A stretch of DNA of 64,000 nt from Gammaproteobacteria bacterium UBA2965 (GCA_002348385.1 DEBD01000013.1:163931-227930); one strand, 5' to 3'. Numbered from the stretch's first letter, positions 8,503 through 18,598 are shown. Translations and numbers: made by a program. The notes: generated from the letters alone by a model not told the origin.

Positions 8503-10356
8503 CTAGTCCAAATCATATTGAGCTTGGTAGCTTTCGGCGCTCACTCGTAGTGCGGCATCCTGTTCTTGCTTGAACAGCAGGAAATTCTCCAGAGCCAGAC
8601 AGTCCATATCGGTCGCCATGAAACACCGATAGGCGTCTTCAGGGGTGCCGACAATGGGTTCCCCTCTGATGTTGAAACTCGTATTGACGACGACGGGACA
8701 TCCCGTTTCTTCGTAGAACGCTTTCATGATTCGATGAAACTTGCCATGTCGTTCTTCATCAACGGTTTGAATGCGCGCCGAGTAGTCCACATGGGTAATG
8801 GCTGGAAACTTCGATCGCGGCACCGAGACTCGGACCCTCAGATCCGGGTCGGCCATGCGTCTTTTCTCATCGCCGCTCAATTGCGTGCGCCAGCAGTCGG
8901 CGACTGGCGCGACCATGAGCATATAGGGCGTGTCCTCTCCCGGCCTCACATCAAATATTTCAGAGGCGTGCTCACGCAGTACGCAAGGAGCAAAGGGTCG
9001 AAACGATTCGCGATACTTGATCTTCAGGTTCATCACCTGCTGCATCTTTTCGGATCTGGGATCACCAATAATGCTGCGCGACCCCAGGGCTCGCGGTCCG
9101 TATTCCATGCGGCCCTGGAAACAACCAATGATCTTCTCATCTGCGATGGCTCCGGCGACCTCGCGCGCGAGATCGGCATCGTCCGCGATGTGGTGGTAGC
9201 GTGCGCCCACGGAATCGAGAAATATTCGAATCTCATTTTCGGAAAATTGTGGCCCGAGCAGAGACCCTTGCTGGCTGTCATTGGGGTTAGGCGTTCTAGG
9301 ATTACCGAGGAGGTGGTGCCAGATCAGCAAGGCCGATCCCAATGCGCCCCCAGCGTCTCCTGCGGCAGGCTGCACCCAGACATTCTCGAACGGACCTTTA
9401 CGCAGAACACGACCGTTTGCCACACAGTTGAGGGCGACACCACCGGCCATGACCAGATTGTCAGATCCGGTCAGGTTCCTTGCATGCCGAGCGCTGCGCA
9501 TGACCGCTTCTTCGCAGACCACTTGGATGGAAGCTGCAAGATCCATCTCTTTTTGAGAGATTTGGCTGTCCGGTTCCCTCGGCGGACCACCGAACAACTC
9601 GTGAAAGCGCTCGGAGGTCATGGTCAATCCCTGACAGTAGTTAAAGTAGGACATGTCCATCCACAGAGCGCCGTCGTCACTCAAGCGGATCAGCTTGTCA
9701 TAGATCGTGTCCACGTAGGTTGGCGAGCCGTAGGGGGCAAGACCCATGAGCTTGTACTCACCAGAATTGACACGAAAGCCGGTGTAGTAGGTGAACGCTG
9801 AGTACAGCATGCCCAATGAGTGGGGAAAGCGCATCTCGTGGGTAAGCTCGAGTCGATTGTCTACTCCGTGCCCGATTGAACTGGTGCTCCATTCCCCGAC
9901 GGCATCCAGCGTCAGTATCGCGGCGTCCAGAAAGGGGGACGGGAAAAAGGCGCTGGAGGCGTGGGACTCGTGATGATCTGTGAAGCAGATCTCGCCTCGG
10001 AATTCACTGCCAAGTTGATCGCGCAGAACGTCGGGCATCTGCAGCTTCTGGCGAGCCCAGAGCGGAAAAGCCTCAGCAAAGGATTCCAGGCCTTCTGGCG
10101 CGTATGCCCGGTACGTATCGATCAGGCGCTCGAATTTGACAAGCGGCTTTTCATAGAAGCCTACATAGTCCACATCGGCAACGCCGATGTTCGCGAAATC
10201 AAGGCAGTACCGTGCGGCGTGGGTAGGAAAGCCGGGATCGTGCTTGCGTCGGGTAAAGCGCTCTTCCTGCGCGGCGGCAACCACCTGTCCATCGCGCAGC
10301 AGCGCTGCCGCGGAGTCGTGGTAGAAGGCAGAAATGCCCAGAATGTATTGGCTCAT
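8503..10356 (-). CDS. NodU/CmcH-family carbamoyltransferase (copy 2)
   Basis: This 617-residue protein has the same architecture as copy 1. It shows HDSAAALL (13-20), EERFTRRKHD (31-40), the metal-site DHHESHASSA with H129 and H132, then GRMEYGPRALGSRS, KIKYRESFRPFAP and VNTSFNIRGEP. The two copies match closely over most of their length but differ in loops, so they are paralogues that probably act on different hydroxyls. It is the first gene of a minus-strand unit: carbamoyltransferase, SxtJ/DUF5989-like protein, SGNH hydrolase. A 201-bp divergent region separates it from the GT4 gene. Confidence 0.92.
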   Translation of the reverse strand: MSQYILGISAFYHDSAAALLRDGQVVAAAQEERFTRRKHDPGFPTHAARYCLDFANIGVADVDYVGFYEKPLVKFERLIDTYRAYAPEGLESFAEAFPLWARQKLQMPDVLRDQLGSEFRGEICFTDHHESHASSAFFPSPFLDAAILTLDAVGEWSTSSIGHGVDNRLELTHEMRFPHSLGMLYSAFTYYTGFRVNSGEYKLMGLAPYGSPTYVDTIYDKLIRLSDDGALWMDMSYFNYCQGLTMTSERFHELFGGPPREPDSQISQKEMDLAASIQVVCEEAVMRSARHARNLTGSDNLVMAGGVALNCVANGRVLRKGPFENVWVQPAAGDAGGALGSALLIWHHLLGNPRTPNPNDSQQGSLLGPQFSENEIRIFLDSVGARYHHIADDADLAREVAGAIADEKIIGCFQGRMEYGPRALGSRSIIGDPRSEKMQQVMNLKIKYRESFRPFAPCVLREHASEIFDVRPGEDTPYMLMVAPVADCWRTQLSGDEKRRMADPDLRVRVSVPRSKFPAITHVDYSARIQTVDEERHGKFHRIMKAFYEETGCPVVVNTSFNIRGEPIVGTPEDAYRCFMATDMDCLALENFLLFKQEQDAALRVSAESYQAQYDLD

Positions 10357-10557
10357 AGGAGATTACAGAAAACGGGTATATCGATGCGCGAGCAAAGCTT
10401 AACATTCAACGCCAGCAGCAATTGTTAACTATGTTCGCGGCAATCTAATTTATTTTGTTCACAATTCGGCAACGCAAACACACACTGGATATGCTTGTAA
10501 ATTGCCTTTACGGATGCCCCAACATTTTCCTGCACTCGCCCCGGAAAGCCACCTATA

Positions 10558-11730
10558 GTGAATGACCCACTGAACATCGTCTTGTACGTCAATAACTTTC
10601 TGCCCGCGATAGGCGGTAGGGAAATGGTTGTGTTCCAACTTGCCCGCGCCCTTACTGATATCGGGCACCAAGTCAGAGTGCTGGGACCATCCGGTTTCTT
10701 CACTCACCGCAAAGTAAAATTTGCTTTTCCCGTGCACCGGTGGCCCAAGCTGTTTGGTTTATTTCCCGAACAGATTGCCGGGATGAGCCTGTCAGCTGAC
10801 CTCAGGCTGTGGGGTGCGGACGTTGTTCATGCACATAACACCTATCCAACTGGGTATGTGGCCAGTCGTACCGCTGCCACCAGGACCGTCCCGCTGATAA
10901 TCACACCCCACGGTGCGGATATTCAGACCATCCCGAAACTGTCGTACGGGCACCGCCTCAATCCCGTCATCAGGGAAAAAATTGATGCGGCTGTCGTAGC
11001 CGCAGATCGGGTTACGGCAATCAGCGAAAATGTTGCAGCGGCTTTGACGGAGGCGGGCGCGGTCCGCGAAAAGATCTGCATGATTCCCAACGGCGTTGAC
11101 ACCCGGCGCTTCCCGGCAGCCGATGGTGCGGCGGTCCGCGCCGAGTTTGGACTTGGCGAGCAGACGCGTCTGATACTTACTGTTGGCAATTATGAGCCTA
11201 GGCGGGGCCATGAGAATCTGATCAAATCGATGCCATCGATTCTCGAAAAACACAGTGCTGCTCGACTGGTCATCGTGGGCCGCAATACTGAAGGGCTCGG
11301 CGGTCTGATCGAAAAACTGGGGCTACAGCGCAAGGTGGTGCTCACGGGATCGATACAGCCAATGGCGAACGACCGCGATCGTCTGGGCGAACTGTACGGT
11401 GCAAGCGACGTATATGTGTCCGCAGGCGTGTCGGGTGATGCGGAGGGCCTGTCGCTGGCCATGCTCGATGGAATGGCCGCGGGACTGACTGTGGTAGCTA
11501 CAGATATTTCGGGCAACCGAGATCTCATCGAACACGACGTCTCCGGAATTCTCGTGAAGCCAGGGGAGCCAAGCGCTTTGTCCGCAGAGATCTCCAAAGT
11601 ACTGGCTACCCCGGACCTTAGCGCCAGGCTGCGACAGCGTAGCTCGGAACTGGTAGCCGGCTTCGATTGGCGCGCGATTGCCGAGCGTTATGTCGACGTG
11701 TACCGAGAGGTGCTTAGAGAACGTAGCTGA
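10558..11730 (+). CDS. Glycosyltransferase family 4 (GT-B fold)
   Basis: The 390-residue protein reads as a GT4 retaining glycosyltransferase. The N-terminal Rossmann half has NNFLPAIGGREMVVFQLARAL (sugar/acceptor side) and a VVHAHN-type strand near residue 85. The linker holds IPNGVDTRRF (about 177-186). The C-terminal half holds GNYEPRRGHENLI, and the EGLSLAMLDGMAAG nucleotide-sugar block containing the Glu-x7-Glu-like position. It should act on the cytoplasmic face during repeat-unit assembly. The start is GTG at 10558, with a loose GGAAAG site upstream. It stands as the first plus-strand gene of a unit that continues with the GT-C and AsnB-like genes. Confidence 0.88.
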   Translation: MNDPLNIVLYVNNFLPAIGGREMVVFQLARALTDIGHQVRVLGPSGFFTHRKVKFAFPVHRWPKLFGLFPEQIAGMSLSADLRLWGADVVHAHNTYPTGYVASRTAATRTVPLIITPHGADIQTIPKLSYGHRLNPVIREKIDAAVVAADRVTAISENVAAALTEAGAVREKICMIPNGVDTRRFPAADGAAVRAEFGLGEQTRLILTVGNYEPRRGHENLIKSMPSILEKHSAARLVIVGRNTEGLGGLIEKLGLQRKVVLTGSIQPMANDRDRLGELYGASDVYVSAGVSGDAEGLSLAMLDGMAAGLTVVATDISGNRDLIEHDVSGILVKPGEPSALSAEISKVLATPDLSARLRQRSSELVAGFDWRAIAERYVDVYREVLRERS

Positions 11731-11951
11731 GGAATTGATCAACCTTTCTGCTTACCGAGCGGGGGCCACACGGCATGCTGCCCGGGAGCCGACGGTGCTT
11801 ACAAACCATTCACCAAACTGAGCACTACTCACCGGCATTGGATGAGGCCAATGCTCATAATATGAATTCAGTTATGATCGCCCGCGCGTGATGGTGCTGC
11901 GCGATCCGTCGACTCATCTGGCAAGGAAAAACGCTACAAGGACCTAGTGCG

Positions 11952-13727
11952 ATGCCGATAAATCCCTTTCAGCAAGAACTCGCCCAATGGCTCATGGGCT
12001 TGGGGAGTTGGGGAAACGAACTGTGGTTTGCGCTCGGCTCCATAGCAACGGGTGCGCTGGCGCTGCTAGCCTTTCTGCCTCTGCTGCGTCTGCCACCTGC
12101 GGCATCCAAGACTCTGCAAACGCTACTGAGCGATCGCCTTTTTGTAACGCTGCTGATGCTCATGCTGATCGTGTTGCGGTTACCGAACTTCATCGAACTG
12201 GAACAGAATCCCGATGAGAGCAGTCTGCTGCTGAGCGCCAGGACTCTGTTGCACAGTCCATTTTTCTGGATGTCCGCAGAGATGCAGGCGATCGGGCCCA
12301 TTTCCACCTTTGCGGTTGCACTGCCGGGCTTGTTCGGATTCCCCGTTGACTACACCTCACTCAAATTCGTCACGGTTGCCATCTGGTGCGTGACGTTCGG
12401 ATTGATGTTCGCGGGGTTCCGCCGCCTATACGGAGGCAGCCTGGCCAGGATTCTGATTCTGCCGCTGGCCATTGTTCCAGCAACGGCCACGTATTGGGAC
12501 TACCTTGCCTACAACGGCGAGCATATGGCCTTCCTGCTGCTCGCGCTTGCCTTTTACGTTCAGGTCCGTCTTTTCGGGGACACGGACAATTCAGGGCGCC
12601 TGCCTGCCTTTTTGCTTGGGGTGATCCTCGCAATGGTTCCGTTTGCCAAAATACAGGCTGCCCCCATTGCCCTTGTCTGGGGTGTGTTCGCTTGCTGGTC
12701 CGCACTCAAGGAGCATCCCAATCGCCTCACGCATCACTTGCTAGGCGTGGCCGCATTCGCGGCATTCATGACCGTCTACCTGCTGGTCGGAGGAGCCCTT
12801 TACGACTTCTGGCAGTCCTATGTACTAAACAACCTGCTGTATGCCAGCGTTGGTTGGAACGCGACACAGCAGGACGTGACGTTTCTCCAAAACCTGCTGC
12901 GTGCGCCCCAGTATTTTTTCGCGCCACCAGATTCCCGCGGACTCCTGCTCCTTGGGCTGGTCGTGATACTAGCAAGTGCTCCTGCGGCCATATGGAGCGA
13001 CAAATTTCGCCGCGCTATTCGCGCACGGGAACTGATTCTCGGCGGTCTACTGTGCGTCGCCGCCATCTACGCTATCGTGCTGCCCAAGAACAACTGGACC
13101 CATTACCTCGTATTGTTCTTTATTCCGTTGGCCATGGTGATCGGCGCCCTCGTCAAGACCGCCATGGATGCCGCAAGCACGACCAAGTTCAAGCTGGAAC
13201 TTCCCCTACTGGGGCGTATCTCCAATGGGCTGGTCATCGGCACCGCGGTCGTTCTAGTTGCTGTGGCATCTGCGGAATACAACCTGCTTCAGCGCAACAT
13301 GTCCGTACACAAACCCGAAAGGAGCTATGCGGAAGGCCAAGAGATTCCGCCCGTTACCGATGCGGTATTGCGGCACGCGGGGCCGCACGCAGCCGTTGCT
13401 ATCTGGGGCGTGAGGTTCGCGGATATCTGTCGTGCGGGTGTGCGGCTTGGCACTCGAGAGGCTCAGAACGAAAGGGCACTGTACACCTCAAGACAGCGCC
13501 AGTACTACGAGGATCGCTGGATAGGCGATGTTTTGGCTCGCAAGCCGGAGTTGGTAGTGGATACCGCCACGGGAGGCCCCGATGGCGAGTTCGATCAGTT
13601 TCGGCTCGCCAATTTCCCCGGGGTGATGGAAAAGCTGTTGGAACGCTACGAGCTGGTGGAGGATGTGGACGGTTTTCATTTCTATGCGCCACGCAGTGCA
13701 GGTCAAGGCGAGCAGTTGGAATCCTAA
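11952..13727 (+). CDS. GT-C-like integral membrane glycosyltransferase
   Basis: The 591-residue protein has many membrane helices in the N-terminal 400 residues and a soluble C-terminal part (about 450-591). An NPDES motif lies in the first periplasmic loop (about residues 90-94), the place where PMT/ArnT-like GT-C enzymes keep their catalytic acidic residues. Such enzymes use polyprenyl-phosphate sugars and work on the periplasmic side. A YWDYLAYNGEH segment near residue 180 is also typical of the group. The donor could come from the GtrB-like GT2 at 25181, which is inference. A 221-bp gap precedes it; the AsnB-like gene follows after 104 bp. Confidence 0.7.
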   Translation: MPINPFQQELAQWLMGLGSWGNELWFALGSIATGALALLAFLPLLRLPPAASKTLQTLLSDRLFVTLLMLMLIVLRLPNFIELEQNPDESSLLLSARTLLHSPFFWMSAEMQAIGPISTFAVALPGLFGFPVDYTSLKFVTVAIWCVTFGLMFAGFRRLYGGSLARILILPLAIVPATATYWDYLAYNGEHMAFLLLALAFYVQVRLFGDTDNSGRLPAFLLGVILAMVPFAKIQAAPIALVWGVFACWSALKEHPNRLTHHLLGVAAFAAFMTVYLLVGGALYDFWQSYVLNNLLYASVGWNATQQDVTFLQNLLRAPQYFFAPPDSRGLLLLGLVVILASAPAAIWSDKFRRAIRARELILGGLLCVAAIYAIVLPKNNWTHYLVLFFIPLAMVIGALVKTAMDAASTTKFKLELPLLGRISNGLVIGTAVVLVAVASAEYNLLQRNMSVHKPERSYAEGQEIPPVTDAVLRHAGPHAAVAIWGVRFADICRAGVRLGTREAQNERALYTSRQRQYYEDRWIGDVLARKPELVVDTATGGPDGEFDQFRLANFPGVMEKLLERYELVEDVDGFHFYAPRSAGQGEQLES

Positions 13728-13831
13728 ACGGAATGAGTCGAAACGCACCAATTTTGCATACCACCGCAAATGCAGTTGTAGCCTGCGGCTCAGCCCGCAA
13801 CCTAGGTAGAGGTTAAAGGCACCCATCTCTC

Positions 13832-15673
13832 ATGTGCGGAATTCTCATCGCATTGTCCCGCAAACCCTTGGATCGGGCACACTTCGACGCCGCCCGTGAC
13901 ACGATGATTCATCGTGGACCGGACGCGCAGCAGTCGGTGTTTCTCGAGGCGGATACCGTTGGTCTGGGTCATACGCGGCTCTCCATCATCGACCTATCGA
14001 ACCGTGCTAACCAGCCGATGCAGGACGGTAACCTTTGGGTGACTTACAACGGCGAGATTTACAACTTTCCTCAGTTGCGTGAAGAGTTGGAGCTGGCAGG
14101 CTGCCAGTTCAAGACCAACTCAGATACGGAAGTCTTGCTACACGGATACCGCGTATGGGAGGAGTCTCTGTGTGAGCGGCTCCTCGGCATGTTCGCTTTC
14201 GCGGTGTACGACGCCGACACTGGCTGTGCGCTGCTGGGCAGGGATCATTTCGGCCAGAAACCACTCTACTATGCCGATCTGGGAGATGTCTTCATCGCTG
14301 CATCGGAAATCAAGGCAATCAAGGCCTGCGCGGGGCGCGGCTTCGCGCTGCGCAAGGAGTCCGTGGTCGACGCCATGATCCAGGATTTCGTTGCCGAACC
14401 CCGCACCTGGTTTGAGGACATCAACGTGGTGCCGGCCGGCCATCAGATGCGTATAGAGCGCACCGAGTCGGGGAGCATCCGATCGGCAATCAGCAATTAC
14501 TGGACGTTCACCCCGGATGCCAATCCGCAGCCGATTACCCAGGGCGAAGCTTTAGAACAACTTGGCGTGGAGCTCCGAGAAGCGACCTCATCCCACATGC
14601 TCGCGGACGTGGAAGTCGGCTCGTTCCTCAGCGGCGGTATCGACTCCACCTGTATCACTACGCTTGCCAGCGAACTACTGGATACGAGCATTCAGACATT
14701 CAGCATCGGCTTTGGCGGTAATGACGAATTGCCCGCTGCCCGGCAAACGGCTGCTCGCATATGTGCGGACCACCACGAGGACAACTTGGGCGAGGGTGAC
14801 TTCCAATACTTCAAGGACAGAGCCCTCACAGTTTTCGATCATCCTTTTGCGGATACATCGCTGGTGCCCACCGAGCACGTATCCCGGCTGGCCGCCCGCA
14901 AGGTCAAGGTAGTCCTGACTGGAGACGGCGGTGACGAAGTCTTTGGAGGCTATTCTTTCGGGCGCTACCTGGCGCCTAGATTGGGACCCAGCCCGCTTTT
15001 GGTGCCGACCGTGTCGGGTCTGCGCAGCTCAGCGAGCTTCTGGTGGGACGCCTTGTTGTTCTCGGCCTTGGGCTCGGAACGATGGGGGCGCGTCACAAAG
15101 GACCGAATAGTCAACTCGCGGAGGCTGAGCGTGCGCCGTCGTTCAATCCTGGCGCCGGAATTACTGCAGAGCATTGACGGGTACGATCCGTCCTGGGCAC
15201 ATCGACAACATAGCATTGATGCGCTCGACCCATTCAGAAAGGCCCAGTGGATCGGTATCAAAGTTGCTCTTGCCAGCCGCATGCTGGTGAAAGTCGACCG
15301 CGCTTCCATGGCGCACTCCCTGGAGACCAGGGCGCCTTTCCTGTCACCTAGGCTCGCGGAATTCGCGCTCTCTCTTCCCCGGCCAGTTACCAATCCAACC
15401 CCGGACTGGTACAAGTCGCTATTGCGACAATGGCTCGATGGGCGAATTGACTCGAGCGTGCTCAATGCCAATAAGCGCGGATTCGATCTGCCGAAAGAGT
15501 GGTCGAGCCTTGATCAAGCTTCCCTCGCCAGTGGCGAAGAGTTACTGCCAAACTGCGTTTCAGCCGCTCTCATACGGCCCATGGGCTGGCATCGGCTGAG
15601 GCGTGCCCCGCGATTATTGTGGTACTTCACCCAGATTGAGCGGGCGCTCGACACCGGAATGTTTGCGGCCTAG
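13832..15673 (+). CDS. asnB: Asparagine synthase (glutamine-hydrolysing)-like amidotransferase
   Basis: This 613-residue protein has the complete AsnB form. Cys2 after the initiator Met is the glutaminase nucleophile (MCGI), followed by HRGPDAQQ (about 27-34) and YNGEIYNFPQLREEL. The ATP-pyrophosphatase domain has the PP-loop SGGIDST (about 267-273) and DGGDEVFGGY. Family members convert aspartate to asparagine, or in surface-polysaccharide loci amidate a sugar carboxyl group. Its place inside the EPS locus, next to carbamoyltransferases, favours sugar or aglycone amidation, but ordinary asparagine synthesis is not ruled out. The 3' end is 17 bp from the convergent ABC transporter gene. Confidence 0.9.
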   Translation: MCGILIALSRKPLDRAHFDAARDTMIHRGPDAQQSVFLEADTVGLGHTRLSIIDLSNRANQPMQDGNLWVTYNGEIYNFPQLREELELAGCQFKTNSDTEVLLHGYRVWEESLCERLLGMFAFAVYDADTGCALLGRDHFGQKPLYYADLGDVFIAASEIKAIKACAGRGFALRKESVVDAMIQDFVAEPRTWFEDINVVPAGHQMRIERTESGSIRSAISNYWTFTPDANPQPITQGEALEQLGVELREATSSHMLADVEVGSFLSGGIDSTCITTLASELLDTSIQTFSIGFGGNDELPAARQTAARICADHHEDNLGEGDFQYFKDRALTVFDHPFADTSLVPTEHVSRLAARKVKVVLTGDGGDEVFGGYSFGRYLAPRLGPSPLLVPTVSGLRSSASFWWDALLFSALGSERWGRVTKDRIVNSRRLSVRRRSILAPELLQSIDGYDPSWAHRQHSIDALDPFRKAQWIGIKVALASRMLVKVDRASMAHSLETRAPFLSPRLAEFALSLPRPVTNPTPDWYKSLLRQWLDGRIDSSVLNANKRGFDLPKEWSSLDQASLASGEELLPNCVSAALIRPMGWHRLRRAPRLLWYFTQIERALDTGMFAA

Positions 15674-15690
15674 TCGGACACGGCGTCCCG

Positions 15691-17547
15691 TCAGGCGGAT
15701 CGAGTCGCGTTGGTCGGGTATTCCAGGGTTGGACTTTCTTGTGCCGCGTCTTCATCGCTGGCCCGGGCCATTTCCCTGAAGTGAACGTTCTCCTCAACGA
15801 GCTCGTTATACGTACCGGATGCGGCAATTCGCCCGTTCTCAAGCAGGAAGATGCGATCGCAATTCTGCACGGTGGTCAGCCGGTGGGCGATCAGTATGAT
15901 CGTCTTCTGGGCCCCCAGTTTCTGAACAGCCTCCATGACAATCCGTTCGGTCACATTGTCGAGGGCACTGGTTGCCTCGTCCATGACGATTACCGGCGGG
16001 TCATGATAGAGCGCGCGGGCGATTCCAACACGCTGGCGCTGGCCGCCTGATAGTCGCACACCCCATTCTCCGAGGTGGGTGTCGTAGCCTTCCTCTAACT
16101 CATTAACAATGAAATCGTGAATATTAGCCGTGCGTGCGGCCCGCTCCAGGGCTTCCTGGTCGATTTCATCCATCGGCACTCCGAGGGCGATGTTCGCCGC
16201 TATGGAGTCATCGTTGAGATAGATGTGCTGGGGCACATAGCCAAGCGTACGCTGCCATGCCCGAATCCGGCCGGTGGCCCAGAGATCCTGCCCATCAACC
16301 AGCATGGATCCATCGGTTGGCTCAAGCAGGCCGAGTATGAGGTCTACGGCTGTGGTTTTACCCGCCCCGGTGGTTCCAACCAGACCTATAGTGTGACGTG
16401 CGGGAACTTTCATATTCAAACTGGCCAACGCAGGATTGGCAGCATTTGGATACGAAAATGTGATACCGCTGAGCTCGAGACATTCGGTGATGCCCAGAGG
16501 GGAGGGTTCTTCGGAGACCAGTCCACTCTTTGAGAGATTATGGTAGTCGCCGTGGACGGACTCCAGCATGGGCAGGTTCGCACGCAGGCTCACGAAGTCC
16601 GAATAGAGTCCCTGCAGTGCGGGCATGAGCCGGTACGCCGAAAATGCATAGATCGCGATGGTCGGCAGCATGGTTTCGATGGAGCCGTGCACAGCAAGCA
16701 GATACAGGATCACGCCCAATATCCCGCCGTATATAAGACCCTGCATCGCGAAAGAGGGCAGCTGCGAAAGCAGAATCTGCTTGGCCTGCAGGCGCGCGAC
16801 ACGGCCGGACGGGGCTTCGTACAGACGCAAGAAATTCTGTTCGAGACCATTCGTCTTGACGTCTTTGATGGCGCCGAAGGCCTCTTTGGTCACTCGTGCG
16901 CGCGTGCCCTGGACCGCGCGAAGATCCATGCCGAGGCGCGTCAGTATAGGGCGGACCGACATGAAAATGGCCCCGTAGGCGGCCGCCATCAGCGCGGCGG
17001 CCGACAAGGCAATGACCGGTTCTACGATGATAAGCAGCGTGAGCAATGCAATCGTCAGCAAGCTGTTGGATATAATCCGCAGCAAGGGTGCCAAGACGCC
17101 GTTTACCGTTTGTGCCACCTCGCCCTGTATGGTGTTGCCTAGCCGAGCGCTATGTCGCTCGAAATACCACGGATACGGCTGTGCCAGATATTTGGAGAGC
17201 AGGGTGCGTCCGATAGTGTGCGTACGTCCGTGCGTGTAACGTGTACGAACCCACAGCCCGAGAGACCGAAACACTAAAGAAGACAGGAGCATGAACAGCA
17301 TGGCCAGGCCAAGCAAGAGGATAAAGTCGTTTGTGGAAGTCATGCCCAACCAGTCATATGCCCGGCTGAGATAGACGTTCTCCTCGATCATGCTGGGCGC
17401 GGCAACAACAGCGATAAACGGCAGTATGGAGGCTACGCCCACCAACTCGAAGAACGCCACGACTACCATAGTCGCCAGCACACCGGCACCTAGACGGCGC
17501 TCACGCGGGCTGAGCAGAACCAAAAGCTTGCGCCAAGCATCTAGCAT
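15691..17547 (-). CDS. ABC transporter, fused permease-ATPase (MsbA/PglK-like)
   Basis: The 618-residue protein is a half-transporter with about six N-terminal membrane helices (to about residue 310) and a C-terminal ATPase. Visible ATPase motifs are Walker A GTTGAGKTT, Q-loop region VPQHIYL, signature LSGGQRQRVGIARAL, Walker B VIVMDEATSALD and the switch His in IAHRLTT. Proteins like this export lipids or flip lipid-linked oligosaccharides (MsbA, PglK). No Wzx flippase is seen in the window, so it may flip the repeat unit. I start at ATG 17547, where MLDAWRKLLVLLSPRERR begins. The longer frame to 17622 would overlap the upstream ATPase gene by 32 bp. It is the last gene of the assembly operon. 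Confidence 0.87.
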   Translation of the reverse strand: MLDAWRKLLVLLSPRERRLGAGVLATMVVVAFFELVGVASILPFIAVVAAPSMIEENVYLSRAYDWLGMTSTNDFILLLGLAMLFMLLSSLVFRSLGLWVRTRYTHGRTHTIGRTLLSKYLAQPYPWYFERHSARLGNTIQGEVAQTVNGVLAPLLRIISNSLLTIALLTLLIIVEPVIALSAAALMAAAYGAIFMSVRPILTRLGMDLRAVQGTRARVTKEAFGAIKDVKTNGLEQNFLRLYEAPSGRVARLQAKQILLSQLPSFAMQGLIYGGILGVILYLLAVHGSIETMLPTIAIYAFSAYRLMPALQGLYSDFVSLRANLPMLESVHGDYHNLSKSGLVSEEPSPLGITECLELSGITFSYPNAANPALASLNMKVPARHTIGLVGTTGAGKTTAVDLILGLLEPTDGSMLVDGQDLWATGRIRAWQRTLGYVPQHIYLNDDSIAANIALGVPMDEIDQEALERAARTANIHDFIVNELEEGYDTHLGEWGVRLSGGQRQRVGIARALYHDPPVIVMDEATSALDNVTERIVMEAVQKLGAQKTIILIAHRLTTVQNCDRIFLLENGRIAASGTYNELVEENVHFREMARASDEDAAQESPTLEYPTNATRSA

Positions 17548-17590
17548 GCAGGGAACCTTGATCCAATAGGTGAGTGAATGGACAACACGT

Positions 17591-18598
17591 TCATGAACGC
17601 TCCTTGCGCCGTAGTGCGGCACGTTCGATGGTCGACAGTTTTCCTTCGTCTTCCGGTCTAGCCGAGTCAGGTCGCAGGTGAACGGTTCGCTTTCTGCGAG
17701 CAGATTTGTCGCTAAGATCGATACTGCCCAGCTCGGCCTGATTGGGTATCCCAGTCGGCGAGTCTGCGCCGCCTGCTCCAGTCAGGTTGAAGTTTGCCTG
17801 CTTGTCTTCAATTACCTGCCGGATAGTCCCTGCTGAAATCGACGATTCGCTCTCACCGAATCCGTAAATCAAAGCGGTATCGCAAATCAGGTTGATCAAA
17901 CGAGGAACACCTCCGGTAGCAGCGAATATCAGTTCGAAGGTGTCGTCTTGAAACAATCCTTCAGGTCCGCCCGCAGTCCTCACGCGATGCTCGATGTATT
18001 CCCGGGTAAGCCCGGCATCCGCAAAAGGGCGAAGCTCGCAGTCATAGGAGATTCGCTGGACAAACTGCTTCATATTTGGCTCGCGCAGCATATTCCACAA
18101 CTCGGGCTGACCCACCAGAATGGTCTGCAAAATCTGGCCTTTCTCGGTATTGACGTTTGAGAGCATGCGCAGCTGTTCTAGATTATCCAATCCGAGATTC
18201 TGGGCCTCATCGATGATCAAGGTGACCGGCTGACCGCTTTGATACTGGCCGATGAGGAACTGCACGAACTCATCGTACATCTTCACCTTATCCAGGTTTT
18301 CGTAGTCCAGGTCGAAGGCCAGCAGAATCCAGCGCATCAGTTCTTCGAAGGTTTCGCAATGGGTATTGCTTACAAGGCCTACGCAGGTATCCCGGTCCAG
18401 TGTCTGCAGCACCCGACGAACCGTTGTAGTTTTGCCGGTTCCAGCATCACCGGTCACCACGCAGAAACCGATGCGTGCAACCAGAGCGTATTGCAGCGTG
18501 GAAAGCGCGCGCTGGTGCTGAGCACTCGGAAACAGAAACTCTGGCGCCGGGACATTCTCAAACGGCGATTTGTCTAAAGCGTAGAAGCTCTCGTACAC
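17591..18598 (-). CDS. XrtA/PEP-CTERM-associated ATPase (ExeA/GspA-like AAA)
   Basis: The 335-residue protein opens with the family start MYESFYALDKSPFENVP and has Walker A GDAGTGKTT (about residues 50-58), Walker B LIIDEAQNL (about 127-135), and GGVPRLINLICD in the sensor region. This matches the TIGR03015 group of ATPases that sits in PEP-CTERM EPS loci and resembles ExeA of type II secretion. Its role is unproven; it may power or organise polysaccharide export. The C-terminal about 65 residues are charged and look disordered. It lies 11 bp after the kinase gene and 43 bp before the ABC transporter. A paralogue occurs at 61887-62990. Confidence 0.88.
   Translation of the reverse strand: MYESFYALDKSPFENVPAPEFLFPSAQHQRALSTLQYALVARIGFCVVTGDAGTGKTTTVRRVLQTLDRDTCVGLVSNTHCETFEELMRWILLAFDLDYENLDKVKMYDEFVQFLIGQYQSGQPVTLIIDEAQNLGLDNLEQLRMLSNVNTEKGQILQTILVGQPELWNMLREPNMKQFVQRISYDCELRPFADAGLTREYIEHRVRTAGGPEGLFQDDTFELIFAATGGVPRLINLICDTALIYGFGESESSISAGTIRQVIEDKQANFNLTGAGGADSPTGIPNQAELGSIDLSDKSARRKRTVHLRPDSARPEDEGKLSTIERAALRRKERS

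Noticed and set aside
8566..9801. 411-codon plus-strand frame opposite carbamoyltransferase copy 2
   Set aside because: It is the antisense shadow of a well-conserved gene; a similar antisense frame lies opposite copy 1 (2333-3379). The text has no domain and no ribosome site.
11731..11951. Promoter TTGGAT-17-TATGAA before the GT-C gene
   Set aside because: Match to the consensus is weak and several other pairs are equally good in this AT-rich patch.
12386..13816. 476-codon frame overlapping the GT-C gene
   Set aside because: Same strand, shifted frame, Arg/Gly/Cys-rich text without motifs; the GT-C frame has helices and NPDES.
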